Source: Gaiellasilicea sp963763755 (GTDB lineage Bacteria; Actinomycetota; Thermoleophilia; Gaiellales; Gaiellaceae). From it: a stretch of 64,000 bases of DNA. Positions 1-8,905 of this stretch are shown here, piece by piece. The DNA lies in the NCBI GenBank assembly GCA_963763755.1, contig CAVXQE010000003.1, positions 261,826 through 325,825 of the forward strand, read 5' to 3'. The notes beneath the pieces are model-generated. The model was not told the DNA's origin, did no database searches, and was given only the letters and a program-made list of their open reading frames with translations. Numbering within the stretch: the first letter of the stretch is position 1; the number at the start of each line of letters is the position of its first letter. The position numbers and the translations under genes are program-made.

Positions 1-1
1 G

Positions 2-121
2 ATGCGCCGCCCGAACGGGAGCTACCGCTACAACGCGCGCTACGTGACGACGCCCCTGTGGGTCACGTCACAGGTGCTGCCTGCGCTTGCGCGCAAGCCG
101 TTCCCGCTCGCTACCGGTTGA
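2..121 (+). CDS. C-terminal end of an upstream gene (partial)
   Basis: An open frame enters the window at base 2 and stops with TGA at 119-121, giving the last 39 residues of a protein. The tail has the pattern TTPLWVTSQVLPALARKPF. This resembles the closing helix of actinobacterial prenyltransferase/squalene-oxidase-repeat proteins, where a WVT-Q-L-AL-KPFP pattern is common. That assignment is from memory of the family and is weak. The end overlaps the 3' end of the convergent aldo/keto reductase gene by 11 bases. Confidence 0.4.
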   Translation: MRRPNGSYRYNARYVTTPLWVTSQVLPALARKPFPLATG

Positions 122-1091
122 CGGTCGACATGTCGGGGTAGCGGTCGCCCGCCGCCGCCCCGGCCGGAAATGTCCGCTCGAGCTGCTCGAGCTCGGCCGG
201 CGTGAGCTCGATCGCCGCCGCGGCCGCGTTCTCCTCGAGGTAGGAGCGGCGCTTCGTGCCCGGGATCGGGACGATGTCGTTGCCGCGCGAGAGCACCCAC
301 GCGAGCGCGATCTGGGAGGGCTCGGCGCCCTTCGCGGCGGCGAGATCCTCCACCACCGCGACGAGCTCGAGATTGCGCTCGAGGTTCTCGTCCTGGAAGC
401 GAGGGCCGCGGCGCCGGAAGTCCTTCTCGTCGAGGCTCTCGAGCGAGCGGATGCCGCCGGTCAGGAAGCCGCGGCCGAGCGGGCTGTAGGCAACGAAGCC
501 GATCCCGAGCTCGCGCACCGTCGGCAGGATCTCCGCCTCGGGATCGCGCGACCAGAGCGAGTACTCGCTCTGCAGCGCGGAGATCGGATGAACAGCCTGC
601 GCGCGGCGAATCGTGTCCGGCGCGGCCTCGGAGAGGCCGATGTAGCGCACCTTGCCTTCCTGGACGAGCTCGGCCATCGCGCCGACGGTGTCCTCGATCG
701 GCGTCTCGAGGTCGACGCGGTGCTGGTAGTAGAGGTCGATCGTGTCCACGCCCAGGCGCTCCAACGACGCCTCGCAGGCCGTGCGGACGTACTCGGGCTT
801 GCCGCTGATCCCGAGGTACTCGCCCGCGGGGCCGCGCATGTTCCCGAACTTCGTCGCGACCACGACCTGGTCGCGGCAGTCGGCGATCGCCTTCCCGACG
901 AGCCGCTCGTTCGCGCCCCAGCCGTACATGTCGGCCGTGTCCAGGAAGGTGACTCCGAGTTCGATCGCGCGCCGGATCGTCGCGATCGCCTCCCCCTCGT
1001 CGGTGGCGCCGTAGAACTCGGACATCCCCATGCAACCGAGCCCGAGCTCCGAGACCTCGAGCCCTTCGTTCCCCAGCTTCCGCGTCTCCAT
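111..1091 (-). CDS. aldo/keto reductase
   Basis: A 326-residue single-domain TIM-barrel oxidoreductase, full length for the family and probably NADPH-dependent and cytosolic. It opens with the usual METRKLG...VSELGLGCMG strand. The catalytic tetrad is readable: Asp and Tyr in FLDTADMYG, Lys in VVATKFG and His in YYQHRVD. The NADP-binding end VPIPGTKRRSYLEEN is present. It resembles the AKR13-like group of bacterial general stress or detoxification reductases; the substrate is unknown. It is divergent from the helicase gene with only 33 bases between start codons, so the two probably share a promoter region. A second, different aldo/keto reductase lies at 54307-55266. Confidence 0.9.
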   Translation of the reverse strand: METRKLGNEGLEVSELGLGCMGMSEFYGATDEGEAIATIRRAIELGVTFLDTADMYGWGANERLVGKAIADCRDQVVVATKFGNMRGPAGEYLGISGKPEYVRTACEASLERLGVDTIDLYYQHRVDLETPIEDTVGAMAELVQEGKVRYIGLSEAAPDTIRRAQAVHPISALQSEYSLWSRDPEAEILPTVRELGIGFVAYSPLGRGFLTGGIRSLESLDEKDFRRRGPRFQDENLERNLELVAVVEDLAAAKGAEPSQIALAWVLSRGNDIVPIPGTKRRSYLEENAAAAAIELTPAELEQLERTFPAGAAAGDRYPDMSTVNR

Positions 1092-1124
1092 CGGCTGACC
1101 TTAGCGGCCGCTAGCATCGACGGG

Positions 1125-3291
1125 ATGGCCGTGACGTCGCCCGAGGGGTATCTCGCGAACCTGAATCCCGCCCAGCGGGAGGCCGTCCTGCACACCGAGG
1201 GCCCGCTGCTCGTGATCGCCGGAGCCGGCTCCGGGAAGACGCGCGTGCTCACGCACCGCGTCGCCCACCTGATCACGGCCATCGGCGTCAAGCCGAACGA
1301 GATCCTGGCGATCACCTTCACGAACAAGGCGGCGGGGGAGATGCGCGAGCGGCTGATGACGATGCTCGGCCCGGTCGCGCGCGCGATCTGGATCCTCACC
1401 TTCCACTCCGCCTGCGGCCGCATCCTGCGCAGCGAGGCCGAGCGGCTCGGGTACAGGTCGAACTTCACGATCTACGACTCCGCCGACCAGGTGCGCCTCG
1501 TCAAGCAGTGCCTCGAGGAGCTCGAGAAGGATCCGAAGCGCTTCGTCCCCCGCGGTGTGCACGCGCAGATCTCGAACGCGAAGAACCAGCTCGTGACGCC
1601 GGCGATGTACGCCGAGCGGATCTCGTCCTTCTACGACCAGACGATCGCCGAGGCGTACGAGCTGTACCAGCGCAAGCTCGCCGCCTCGAACGCCGTCGAC
1701 TTCGACGACATGCTGATGCTGACCGTGCAGATCCTGGAGAACTTCCCGGACGCGCGGAAGCACTGGCAGAACGCCTTCAGGTACGTCCTCGTCGACGAGT
1801 ACCAGGACACGAATCACGCGCAGTACCGCCTGCTGCAGCTCCTCGCCGAGCACCATCACAACATCTGCGCGGTCGGCGATCCCGACCAGTCGATCTACGC
1901 CTTCCGCGGCGCCGACATCCGCAACATCCTGGAGTTCGAGCGCGACTTCCCCGAGACGCGCACGATTCCGCTCGAGCAGAACTACCGCTCGACGAACGCC
2001 ATTCTCGAGGCGGCGAACGCCGTGATCGCGAACAACTCCGAGCGGAAGGAAAAGCGGCTCTGGTCGGAGCTCGGCGACGGCGATCCGGTGCGGGTGATCG
2101 AGGTCGAGGACGAGCAGGCCGAGGCGCGCTACGTCGCCGCCCAGATCGCCGGTCTCGTCGAGGAGGGCTACTCCGGCAGCGAGATCGCGATCTTCTACCG
2201 GATGAACGCGCAGTCGAGAGTGCTCGAGCAGACGCTGCGCCTGCACCAGATCGGCTACCAGGTGATCGGTGGGCCTCGCTTCTACGAGCGCGCCGAGGTC
2301 AAGGACGCGACGGCGTACCTCCAGGTGCTGGACAACCCGGCCGACGCCGTCAGCCTGATGCGGATCGCGAACCGGCCGAAGCGGGGCATCGGCGACACGA
2401 CGATCTCGCGGCTCGTGACCTACGCGGAGAACCACGGTCTGACGCTCTTCGACGCACTCGACCGGCCGACCGAGGCCGGACTCGGCACGGCCGCGGTGAA
2501 GGCCGTCACCGGCCTCAAGAACCTGCTCGACTCGCTCCGCTCCGCGGCGCAGGAGCTCGAGGTGCCCGAGCTGCTCCAGACGGTGCTCGAGCGCAGCGGC
2601 ACGCTCGACGCGTACGAGGCGGAGCGCACGATCGAGGCGCGCGGCCGGATCGAGAACCTCGAAGCCTTCGTCGACGGCGCTCGCCAGTACGTCCAGGAAG
2701 CTGAGGAGCCGACCCTCTCGGGCTTCCTGCAGGAGATCTCGCTCTACTCCGATCAGGATGCGCTCGACGGGGAGGAGCAGTCGAACGTGACGCTGATGAC
2801 GATCCACAACGCGAAGGGGCTGGAGTTTCGAGCGGTCTTCGTCGTCGGCGTCGAGGAGGAGATCTTCCCGAGCGCCCGCTCGATCGAAGAGCAGGGCGTC
2901 GAGGAGGAGCGCCGGCTCTTCTACGTCGGCCTGACGCGGGCCGAGGAGAAGCTGACGCTCACGCACGCGTCGTCGCGCCTGCTCTGGGGGCGGACGACCT
3001 CGCACCTCCCCTCGCGTTTTCTCGACGAGCTTCCGGACCGGCACGTCGAGCGCGAGCGGCTGCGCCCCTCCTCGTGGCGGAGCTACGGCACGCCCGCTCA
3101 GACCCAGGAGATCGCGCCGCGCACGGATCATCCTTCGCTGTCCACGGGGGACAGCGTCCGCCACGGCACGCTCGGCGAGGGCGTGATCACGCAGGATCGA
3201 GCCGGGCGGAGTCGTCACCGTTCGCTTCGCGGCAGACGGCAGCGAGCGCAAGCTGATGCTCGACTACGCTCCGCTCGAGAAGATCGCCTGA
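1125..3291 (+). CDS. pcrA: ATP-dependent DNA helicase, UvrD/PcrA family (one frameshift)
   Basis: Superfamily 1A 3'-5' helicase of about 720 residues, used in repair and in clearing RecA or stalled complexes. It begins MAVTSPEGYLANLNPAQREA (the Q motif). All core motifs are visible: Walker A GAGSGKT, motif II VDEYQDTNH, motif III GDPDQSIYAFRG, QNYRST, VTLMTIHNAKGLEF, and motif VI RRLFYVGLTRAEEK. The C-terminal GDSVRHGTLGEGVI starts the Tudor-like tail. One extra base near 3196 shifts the frame. In the corrected frame the tail continues IEPGGVVTVRFAADGSERK and stops with TGA at 3289-3291. Read without correction, the frame would run on to 3314 with nonsense. The intact tail suggests a sequence error rather than decay. 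Confidence 0.9.
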
Positions 3292-3303
3292 GAGAATCGC
3301 ACC

Positions 3304-4511
3304 GTGTCAGTTGAGATTCGCCCGCCTGCCGAGGATGAGCTTCGCGCCGCGATGACCGCGGCGGAGGTCGCGTTCGGCTCCGGCGCAGTCGAGGACGAGG
3401 ACTGGGAGCGCGAGCGCAAGACGCTGCCTGCGTCACGTGCGCTCGCGGCCTTCGACGGCGGCAAGCCGGTCGCGCTCACCGGCGCGTATGAAGTTCGACC
3501 TGACGATCCCCGGCGGGGAGCTGCCGTGTGCAGGCGTGACCTGGGTCGGTGTGATACCGACGCATCGCCGCCGCGGAATCCTCCGCGACCTGATGCGCCG
3601 CGAGCTCGAGGACGTGCACGGCTGGGGCGAGCCGATCGCGGCGCTCTGGGCCTCCGAGGCGTCGATCTACGGTCGCTTCGGCTACGGGCAGGCTGCCCCG
3701 AACGGACAGGCGAAGTCGGACCGCGCGCGCTTCTCGTTGCGCGAGGAGGCGGCCGGCTCGGTCCGGTTCGTCGACGCCGACGAGGCGTTCGAGCTCTTCC
3801 CACCGGTCTACGAGCGCGTGCGCGCGACGAGGGCGGGGATGCTGTCGCGCGACGAGCGCTGGTGGAAAGAGCATCGGCTCGCCGACCCCGAAAGCTGGCG
3901 GCGCGGCGCGAGCCGGAAGTTCTACGCCGCAGTCGAGCTCGACGGTGCGGTCGAGGGGTACGCGTACTACCGAGTCAAGGACGAGTGGGAGGACGGCTTT
4001 CCGAAGGGCGAAGTGCGCGTGATCGAGGCGCTCGCGACGTCGGTGCAGGCGGAGAGGACACTCTGGAGCTTCCTGCACGGGATCGACCTCATCGTCCGTG
4101 TCGCGGTTCCGATCTTCGATCCCGGCTCGACGTTGCCCCTGCTCGTTCGCGATCCGCGAGCGCTCGGCCTGCGCGTCGGCGACGGGCTTGTGGCTGCGGC
4201 TCGTCGACGTGGACGCGGCTCTTCGCGCCCGCTCGTACAAGCCCGGCGAATCGGTGGTGCTCGAGGTGCGCGATGAGCTCTGCCCGTGGAACGCAGGCCG
4301 CTACCGCGTCGGCGACGACGCGGGGCGCACCGAGGACACCGCCGACCTCGCGCTCGACGTCACCGACCTTGCTTCTGCCTACCTGGGCGGGTTCGACTTC
4401 CATCGGCTCGCTCGCGCCGGTCTCGTCGAGGAACGCGTCGAGGGCGCCGTCGAGGCGGCAACGCTCCTCTTCCGAACCGACCTGCCACCCTTCTGCCCGG
4501 AGGTGTTCTGA
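3304..4511 (+). CDS. Eis-like GNAT N-acetyltransferase, copy 1 (two frameshifts)
   Basis: Enhanced-intracellular-survival type acetyltransferase of about 401 residues once two single-base insertions (near 3491 and 4188) are removed. The GTG start at 3304 lies 12 bases after the helicase stop. The N-terminal GNAT domain has the acetyl-CoA loop GVIPTHRRRGILRDLM. The tail is an SCP2-like domain ending LPPFCPEVF; in Eis the C-terminal carboxylate takes part in catalysis. Family members acetylate amines, including aminoglycosides and lysines, as hexamers. It is followed with no gap by a paralogue of the same length and layout, so this is a tandem duplication. The substrate cannot be read from sequence. 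Confidence 0.82.
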
Positions 4512-5729
4512 ATGGCCTGGGATGTGCGTCCGACCAAGGATCTCGAGGAGTTCAAGGGCGCCGTCGGCGCGATCTCCCACTACTTCGGCGGCGGCCCGGA
4601 CGACGAGCGCGCCGAGCGGTTCGCGAGGGTGCTGCCGCTCGAGCGGATGCACGCTGCCTTCGACGGTGACGCGGTCGTCGGCGGCGCCGGAGCCTTCCCC
4701 TTCCAGCTGACCGTGCCCGGCGGCGTCGTTCCCTGCGGTGGCGTCACCGTGGTCGGAGTCCTGCCGACGCATCGCCGTCGCGGCGTCCTGACGGCCATGA
4801 TGCGCGCCCAGCTCGAGGACATCCGTGACCGCGGCGAGCCGATCGCGGCGCTGTGGGCCTCGGAGGAGGTGATCTACGGCCGCTTCGGCTACGGGATGGC
4901 CTCGATCGCCGGCGAGGTCGCGCTGCCGAGCGGTTACACGGGGCTGCGGCAGCCGCCCGACGAGACGGCGCGCACGCGTCTGATCAGCCTCGACGACGCG
5001 AAGACGATCCTCCCGGGCATCTACGACCGTGTCCGGGCCTACACGCCCGGGATGTTCGACCGCACCGAAGCCTGGTGGGAGCTGCGCAATCTGTCCGACC
5101 CGCCCGAGCGCCGTCAGGGCGGCGGCGAGAAGAACGTGTTACTGCTCGAGCTGGGCGGCGAGCCGGCCGGATACGCGCTCTACCGCGTCTTCTCGAGTTT
5201 CGAGTACGGCTCGTCGAACGGACGCGTGGAGGTGATCGAGGCGCTCGCGGACGGCGCAGTCGCCACGCGTGAGCTCTGGCGTGTGCTGCTCGACATGGAT
5301 TGGCTGGCGACGCTGAAGGCGTTCCTCCTGCCGATCGACCATCCGCTCCTGCAGCAGCTCCGCTATCCGCGCCGGCTCCAGATGCGGATCGGCGACGGGC
5401 TCTGGGTGCGGCTCGTCGACGTCGGCGCGGCCCTCTCTGCCCGCGCGTACGGCGGTGAAGGCTCGGTCGTGTTCGAGGTCGAGGACGCGTTCCTGCCTGA
5501 GAACGCCGGCCGCTGGAAGCTCGCAGCCGGCAAGGCAGAGCGGACCGACGAAGCCGCCGATCTCGCCCTCGACGTGAGGGAGCTCGGCGCCGCCTACCTC
5601 GGCGGATTCACGTTCGGAGAGCTGCTCCGCGCGGGTTTCGTGCGAGAGGTGACAGAAGGCAGTGCGGCTCGTGCCGACGCTCTGTTCCTGACGAGCAGCC
5701 CGAAACCGTGGTGTCCGGAGATCTTCTGA
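4512..5729 (+). CDS. Eis-like GNAT N-acetyltransferase, copy 2
   Basis: Intact 405-residue paralogue of the preceding gene; the ATG follows that gene's stop codon directly, so the pair is co-transcribed. The first half is a GNAT domain with GVLPTHRRRGVLTAMM for acetyl-CoA binding and the WASEEVIYGRFGYGMAS motif typical of Eis. The second half is the SCP2-like domain. The protein ends KPWCPEIF, with the free C-terminal Phe carboxylate expected of the family. Domain order and end match copy 1 (LPPFCPEVF), which confirms how copy 1 must be read through its frameshifts. Amine acetylation is the likely reaction; the natural substrate is unknown. Confidence 0.88.
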   Translation: MAWDVRPTKDLEEFKGAVGAISHYFGGGPDDERAERFARVLPLERMHAAFDGDAVVGGAGAFPFQLTVPGGVVPCGGVTVVGVLPTHRRRGVLTAMMRAQLEDIRDRGEPIAALWASEEVIYGRFGYGMASIAGEVALPSGYTGLRQPPDETARTRLISLDDAKTILPGIYDRVRAYTPGMFDRTEAWWELRNLSDPPERRQGGGEKNVLLLELGGEPAGYALYRVFSSFEYGSSNGRVEVIEALADGAVATRELWRVLLDMDWLATLKAFLLPIDHPLLQQLRYPRRLQMRIGDGLWVRLVDVGAALSARAYGGEGSVVFEVEDAFLPENAGRWKLAAGKAERTDEAADLALDVRELGAAYLGGFTFGELLRAGFVREVTEGSAARADALFLTSSPKPWCPEIF

Positions 5730-5754
5730 CCGGCCTGCTACCCTCCCGCGCTGA

Positions 5755-6246
5755 ATGTTGGGGTCCCTTCTCGGCGCGGCCTGCGCGCTGCTCGTCAGCC
5801 TGATCCTCGTAGCACCGGCCAACGCCGTCGTCGACGGCCCGATCGACGTGTATCTCGAGCACCTCGAGCCGCTCAGCCTCCAGTGGCCCGCGGATGGGAC
5901 GATCACCGACGGCTACGGCCAACGCTGGGGCCGGATGCACCTCGGGATCGATATCGGGATCCTCCGGTCGCTCGACGTGCGAGCGGCCGCGAGCGGGACG
6001 GTGACGGCCGCCGGCTGGCTCACCGGCTACGAGGGATACGGCAACGTCGTCACGGTCGACGAAGGCGGCGGCTACTCCGTCCTCTACGCGCACCTCTCGA
6101 GCTCGCACGTCGTTCCAGGCCAGTGGCTGGCCGTCGGAGAGTCGATCGGTGAGGCCGGCTGCACCGGCTCGTGTACCGGCACGCACCTTCATTTCGAGCT
6201 GCGCCTGAACGGCGTGCCGATCGATCCAGCGCCCTTTTTGGGGTAG
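5755..6246 (+). CDS. secreted M23 family peptidase (LytM domain), copy 1
   Basis: A 163-residue exported protein with a hydrophobic signal segment (residues 1-23, ending APANA) and then a single M23/LytM domain. Zinc and catalytic residues are present: His and Asp of MHLGIDIG and the HLHFE motif near the C-terminus. A GCTGSCTGTHLHF stretch places two cysteines beside the active site. M23 enzymes cut peptide bridges of peptidoglycan or act as regulators of amidases. It is followed 62 bases later by a close paralogue with the same residues and the same end (PIDP-FFLG type), another tandem pair. Confidence 0.85.
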   Translation: MLGSLLGAACALLVSLILVAPANAVVDGPIDVYLEHLEPLSLQWPADGTITDGYGQRWGRMHLGIDIGILRSLDVRAAASGTVTAAGWLTGYEGYGNVVTVDEGGGYSVLYAHLSSSHVVPGQWLAVGESIGEAGCTGSCTGTHLHFELRLNGVPIDPAPFLG

Positions 6247-6255
6247 GCCGGTCCC

Positions 6256-6301
6256 CCCCGATCGAGTGATGGCGGGCCTGAAAGCCGGGGCTACGGTTTG
6301 C
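6256..6301 (+). promoter_or_regulatory. possible structured leader between the two M23 genes
   Basis: In this spacer GGCGGGCC and GGTTTGCC can pair over eight positions using three G-T pairs. They enclose a short AGCC/GGCT stem. The layout faintly recalls nucleotide-sensing leaders known upstream of actinobacterial cell-wall hydrolases, but it does not match a class I can name. It could also be a simple hairpin. Confidence 0.2.
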
Positions 6302-6308
6302 CAAGCCC

Positions 6309-6788
6309 ATGACACGGACGCTCCCTATGCGGAGCGCGCTCGTCGTCGTTTTGCTTGCCTCTCTCGTCGTCGCACCAGCGGCATCGGCACGCCCTGACGC
6401 CCCTGCGCGCCTCCAGATGGTCTGGCCTGCCAACGGCACGGTCACCTCACCCTTCGGTGTGTGGCGTGGCAACCACCGGCACGAAGGCATCGACATCGGC
6501 ATGCTGCAGTCGCTGCGCGTCCGGGCGGTCACCGAGGGCGTCGTGCAGAGCACGGGCTACGAGGACGGCTACGAGGGCTACGGCAAGATCATCGTGCTCG
6601 ACTTGCCAGGCCCGTACACCGCCCTCTACGCGCATCTGTCGACCGTCGGGGTCCGGGACGGTGAGCGCGTTCGCGAGGGCGCGTTGATCGGCCAGGCCGG
6701 CTGCACGGGCAGCTGTTCGGGGACGCACCTGCATTTCGAGGTCAGGCGCTCGGGCGTCCCGATCGACCCGATGTTCTTCCTCGGCTAG
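6309..6788 (+). CDS. secreted M23 family peptidase (LytM domain), copy 2
   Basis: A 159-residue paralogue of the upstream peptidase. It has a signal peptide (residues 1-27, cleavage after ASA) and one LytM domain. Zinc-site residues are visible in HEGIDIG and HLHFE, with the same CTGSCSGTHLHF cysteine arrangement. The start ATG at 6309 is chosen because the signal peptide follows it directly; a later ATG at 6327 is possible. It probably acts in peptidoglycan turnover outside the membrane. The 62-base spacer before it can fold into a stem and is listed separately. The gene ends 14 bases before the tRNA-Val gene. Confidence 0.85.
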   Translation: MTRTLPMRSALVVVLLASLVVAPAASARPDAPARLQMVWPANGTVTSPFGVWRGNHRHEGIDIGMLQSLRVRAVTEGVVQSTGYEDGYEGYGKIIVLDLPGPYTALYAHLSTVGVRDGERVREGALIGQAGCTGSCSGTHLHFEVRRSGVPIDPMFFLG

Positions 6789-6802
6789 AATCCTCGCCGC
6801 AA

Positions 6803-6875
6803 GGGCGGTTAGCTCAGTTGGGAGAGCACCAGCTCGACAAGCTGGGGGTCACTGGTTCGAGCCCAGTACCGCCCA
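6803..6875 (+). tRNA. tRNA-Val (GAC)
   Basis: A complete cloverleaf of 73 bases: acceptor GGGCGGT with ACCGCCC, D stem GCTC/GAGC, anticodon stem CCAGC/GCTGG, T stem ACTGG/CCAGT and discriminator A. The anticodon loop reads TCGACAA, giving anticodon GAC (valine). Position 33, nearly always T, is C here, which is unusual. CCA is not encoded (ACTA follows). The 3' half is repeated at 9664-9707, so this gene is the likely target of an integrative element. Confidence 0.88.
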
Positions 6876-6876
6876 C
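6833..6876 (+). repeat. 44-bp direct repeat, left copy (att-like, within tRNA-Val)
   Basis: Identical over 44 bases to 9664-9707. It covers the tRNA from the anticodon loop to the 3' end, as expected for the attachment site of a tyrosine-recombinase element that targets tRNA genes. Confidence 0.85.
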
Positions 6877-6881
6877 TACAG

Positions 6882-6907
6882 AAAGCCCCCGGAAACGGGG
6901 GCTTTTT
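6882..6907 (+). terminator. Rho-independent terminator after tRNA-Val
   Basis: The arms AAAGCCCCC and GGGGGCTTT flank a six-base loop, and the stem runs into five T residues. It lies 7 bases after the tRNA gene. Confidence 0.85.
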
Positions 6908-7105
6908 GTTTCCCGGCTGGCTGACAACGCTCCCGGACGCCGTGGCCGCAAGATGGCCGCAGCGGGCTCCGGGCGGCAACCGGAGTGCCGCCATGCTCGG
7001 ACGTAAATGCGGAGGGCCAGGGCTTTCAGGGCGCGGCCGTGGCGAGGCCACGCCGCGGAGGCCCGCGGTCAAAGCGGCCCCGACCGGGCCAGGCGCCCCG
7101 GCTTA

Positions 7106-7686
7106 CTACAACGAGACGTCGTCGAGCAGCACGTACGTCGTCGAACCCGGCCCAACGCGCAGACCGTGAAACGGAGCTCGACGTACCGTCCGGCGAACTC
7201 GTTGATGTTCACGGTCCGCTGGACCCAGGCGGTGCTCGTCGTGCACTCGGACAGCACTACCTTGAAGAATTCCGGGTGGAACCGGTCCTGGATGAAGACT
7301 TTAAAACTGTCGGCCGACGACCCGCACTGCGGACGGATCCAGAACCTGAGAGTCGGTTGAAATATGGGGTCGCCGGTCGGCACGTACACGTATTGGCTGA
7401 TCGAGGTGCGGATGTTGGAAGGCCGGTACGGGTAGCCGATCACCGCAGAGTACGACCCTGAGTGCGCGTTGTACGGGGTGATGTCCGCGTATGCGCCGAA
7501 CGAGCCGCTCCCTGCCCAGTATGGTGCCCACGTCCCGGTCTCGAAACCGGGATTCTGGATCACGTTCGGCGAGGCGAGGGCGCTAGGTGCGCTGGCCAGG
7601 GCGAACAGCAGCGCGGCCGCCCCGAACGGGCCGAGCCGGTAGAGCATCGGTCTGAGGATGCGCTTGCGCATGGTCGTGAGAGGCAT
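7106..7686 (-). CDS. secreted carbohydrate-binding-like protein (one frameshift)
   Basis: A protein of about 193 residues with an N-terminal signal peptide (hydrophobic to about residue 38, ending ALAS). One beta-sandwich domain follows with the lectin/CBM-like opening NVIQNPGFETG and a WVQRTVNINEFAGRYVELRF strand near the end. A single-base change near 7150 breaks the frame. The corrected end reads VLLDDVSL and then a stop, the usual close of this fold. A good ribosome site (AGGGAG, 6-base spacing) supports the start at 7686. It lies inside the tRNA-Val mini-island. The ligand is unknown and no catalytic domain is present. Confidence 0.65.
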
Positions 7687-8172
7687 CTCCTACTCCCTGT
7701 GAGCGCCCGCCCTGTGCGGGCATTTGCCCACAAGACGAGCTCGCGCCGCTGGACCTTCCATTTCGGTGTCGACCGCATCCGCTCCTGCGACCAACGGCGA
7801 CTGACGCCAACTGTGCCGAGCGCGAAAGCCGCAACCGAGCGAGCGACGGCTACAGAATGCGATCAACGGCAACCCCCGCCGCCCAACTGTCACGCCGGAG
7901 GTCGCGGGTTCGAGTCCCGTCGCTCCCGGAGTAGCCGCGCGCCGGGCGCGGGCGCTGCGCCGAGCACGCACCACACAGCTGGCAGGACAACGCCGAGCGG
8001 CGGGCCAAGCTGCTACCGAGCAGCGGCGAGCTGGCCAGGGTGAAGCGGGCGGTGCGGGAGCGTGCGGCCGAACGCTGCGAGAGCTGCGGCCAGCCCCGGC
8101 GTCCCGGTGGCTGCGACCCGACCGCGGAGTTCGCGAGCATGGTGGCTGCTTCTTGACATTCGTTGACGGATC
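7687..8172. other. non-coding stretch in the mini-island
   Basis: Apart from the tRNA fragment I see no convincing gene here. One plus-strand frame at about 7960-8156 contains RAAERCESCGQ, faintly like the Cys-x2-Cys part of an HNH nuclease, but the other motifs are missing. Confidence 0.4.
7887..7928 (+). pseudogene. tRNA-Asp-like 3' half (fragment)
   Basis: The bases from CTGTCAC (an anticodon loop with GTC) through GGAGGTC, the T arm GCGGG-TTCGAGT-CCCGT and a final CGCTCCCG look like the 3' half of a tRNA-Asp. No 5' half precedes it. Such fragments are left when an element integrates into a tRNA gene, so this may be a second attachment-site remnant inside the mini-island. Confidence 0.55.
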
Positions 8173-8225
8173 GGCGCGATCGGTTGAGCCATTTAGGTCA
8201 TCACGCTTCTCGTTGCGGTGTCGAC
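8173..8225 (+). repeat. 53-bp direct repeat, copy 1 (upstream of the Ltp-like gene)
   Basis: Differs at two positions from 8776-8828. It contains CCATTTAGGTCATCACGC. Each copy lies 40-80 bases upstream of a gene start, so it may be a duplicated promoter or a recombination scar. Confidence 0.75.
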
Positions 8226-8266
8226 AAGCGAGGTGCGGTCTCAATCACATACGAAAGGAAGACCCA

Positions 8267-8659
8267 TTGAAGCGTCTAGTTACCAAGCGCACGCTTGTTG
8301 TGCTCCCCGTGCTCGCCGCGGCATTTGTTGTCGCCGCAGCGGCCCAAGCCTCCACGATCGACCAGCGCGAGGCTCTGGAATCCGCCAAGTCGTACCTGAG
8401 CTCGGGGCACTTCTCCCGGGCCGGTCTGATCGACCAGCTTGAGTCCCCGTACGGCGAGGACTTCTCGCACGCGAATGCCGTTTGGGGCGTCAACCACGCC
8501 TATGCCAACTGGAACGCCGAGGCGGTTGAGGCTGCCAAGTCGTACCTGCGCTCGGGCCACTTCTCGCGCCGTGCCCTCATCGACCAGCTCGAATCCCCGT
8601 ACGGTGAGCACTTCACGCACGCCCAGGCCGTGTACGGCGTGAGCAGGGCGTACCGCTAG
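8267..8659 (+). CDS. Ltp-family exported protein, superinfection-exclusion candidate
   Basis: The TTG start at 8267 follows the ribosome site GAAAGGAAG. The protein has 130 residues. A signal peptide (about residues 1-25) ends AAAAQAS. Then come two tandem repeats of about 45 residues with the pattern EAAKSYL-SGHFSR-LIDQLESPYGE-FSHA-AV-GV. This is the helix-rich Ltp repeat (host cell surface-exposed lipoprotein family). In the streptococcal phage TP-J34 protein these repeats block DNA injection by related phages. I see no lipobox cysteine, so it would be secreted or held by its signal segment. The position inside a tRNA-bounded mini-island fits a role in phage exclusion, which is an inference. 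Confidence 0.75.
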   Translation: MKRLVTKRTLVVLPVLAAAFVVAAAAQASTIDQREALESAKSYLSSGHFSRAGLIDQLESPYGEDFSHANAVWGVNHAYANWNAEAVEAAKSYLRSGHFSRRALIDQLESPYGEHFTHAQAVYGVSRAYR

Positions 8660-8775
8660 GCATACCCTCGGCTCTCAGCGCGAGCCCGCTCAGAGCTGTC
8701 AGTAGGCGGGGGAGGTTCAGTCCACTTGGACGCCTCCCCTGTCATCCGTGCGACCGCGCTCGAGCTGCTCGGATT

Positions 8776-8828
8776 GGCGCGATCGATTGAGCCATTTAGG
8801 TCATCACGCTTCTCGTTGTGGTGTCGAC
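8776..8828 (+). repeat. 53-bp direct repeat, copy 2
   Basis: Second copy of the repeat at 8173-8225, about 78 bases upstream of the small membrane-protein gene. The only differences seen are G to A and C to T. Confidence 0.75.
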
Positions 8829-8905
8829 GTTGTTGACTCATACGTAGGGCGCCGGCCTGCCGACATGAGGATGAAGCCGGGCACCCAGACAGAGAGTGTG
8901 TACGA

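Noticed and set aside
1101..3251. Long minus-strand reading frame opposite the helicase gene (716 codons)
   Set aside because: It is a shadow of the helicase in GC-rich DNA; its product is a low-complexity Arg/Leu/Val string without motifs.
7960..8156. HNH endonuclease remnant
   Set aside because: Only a Cys-x2-Cys spot and an Arg-rich helix fit; the HNH His and Asn residues are missing.
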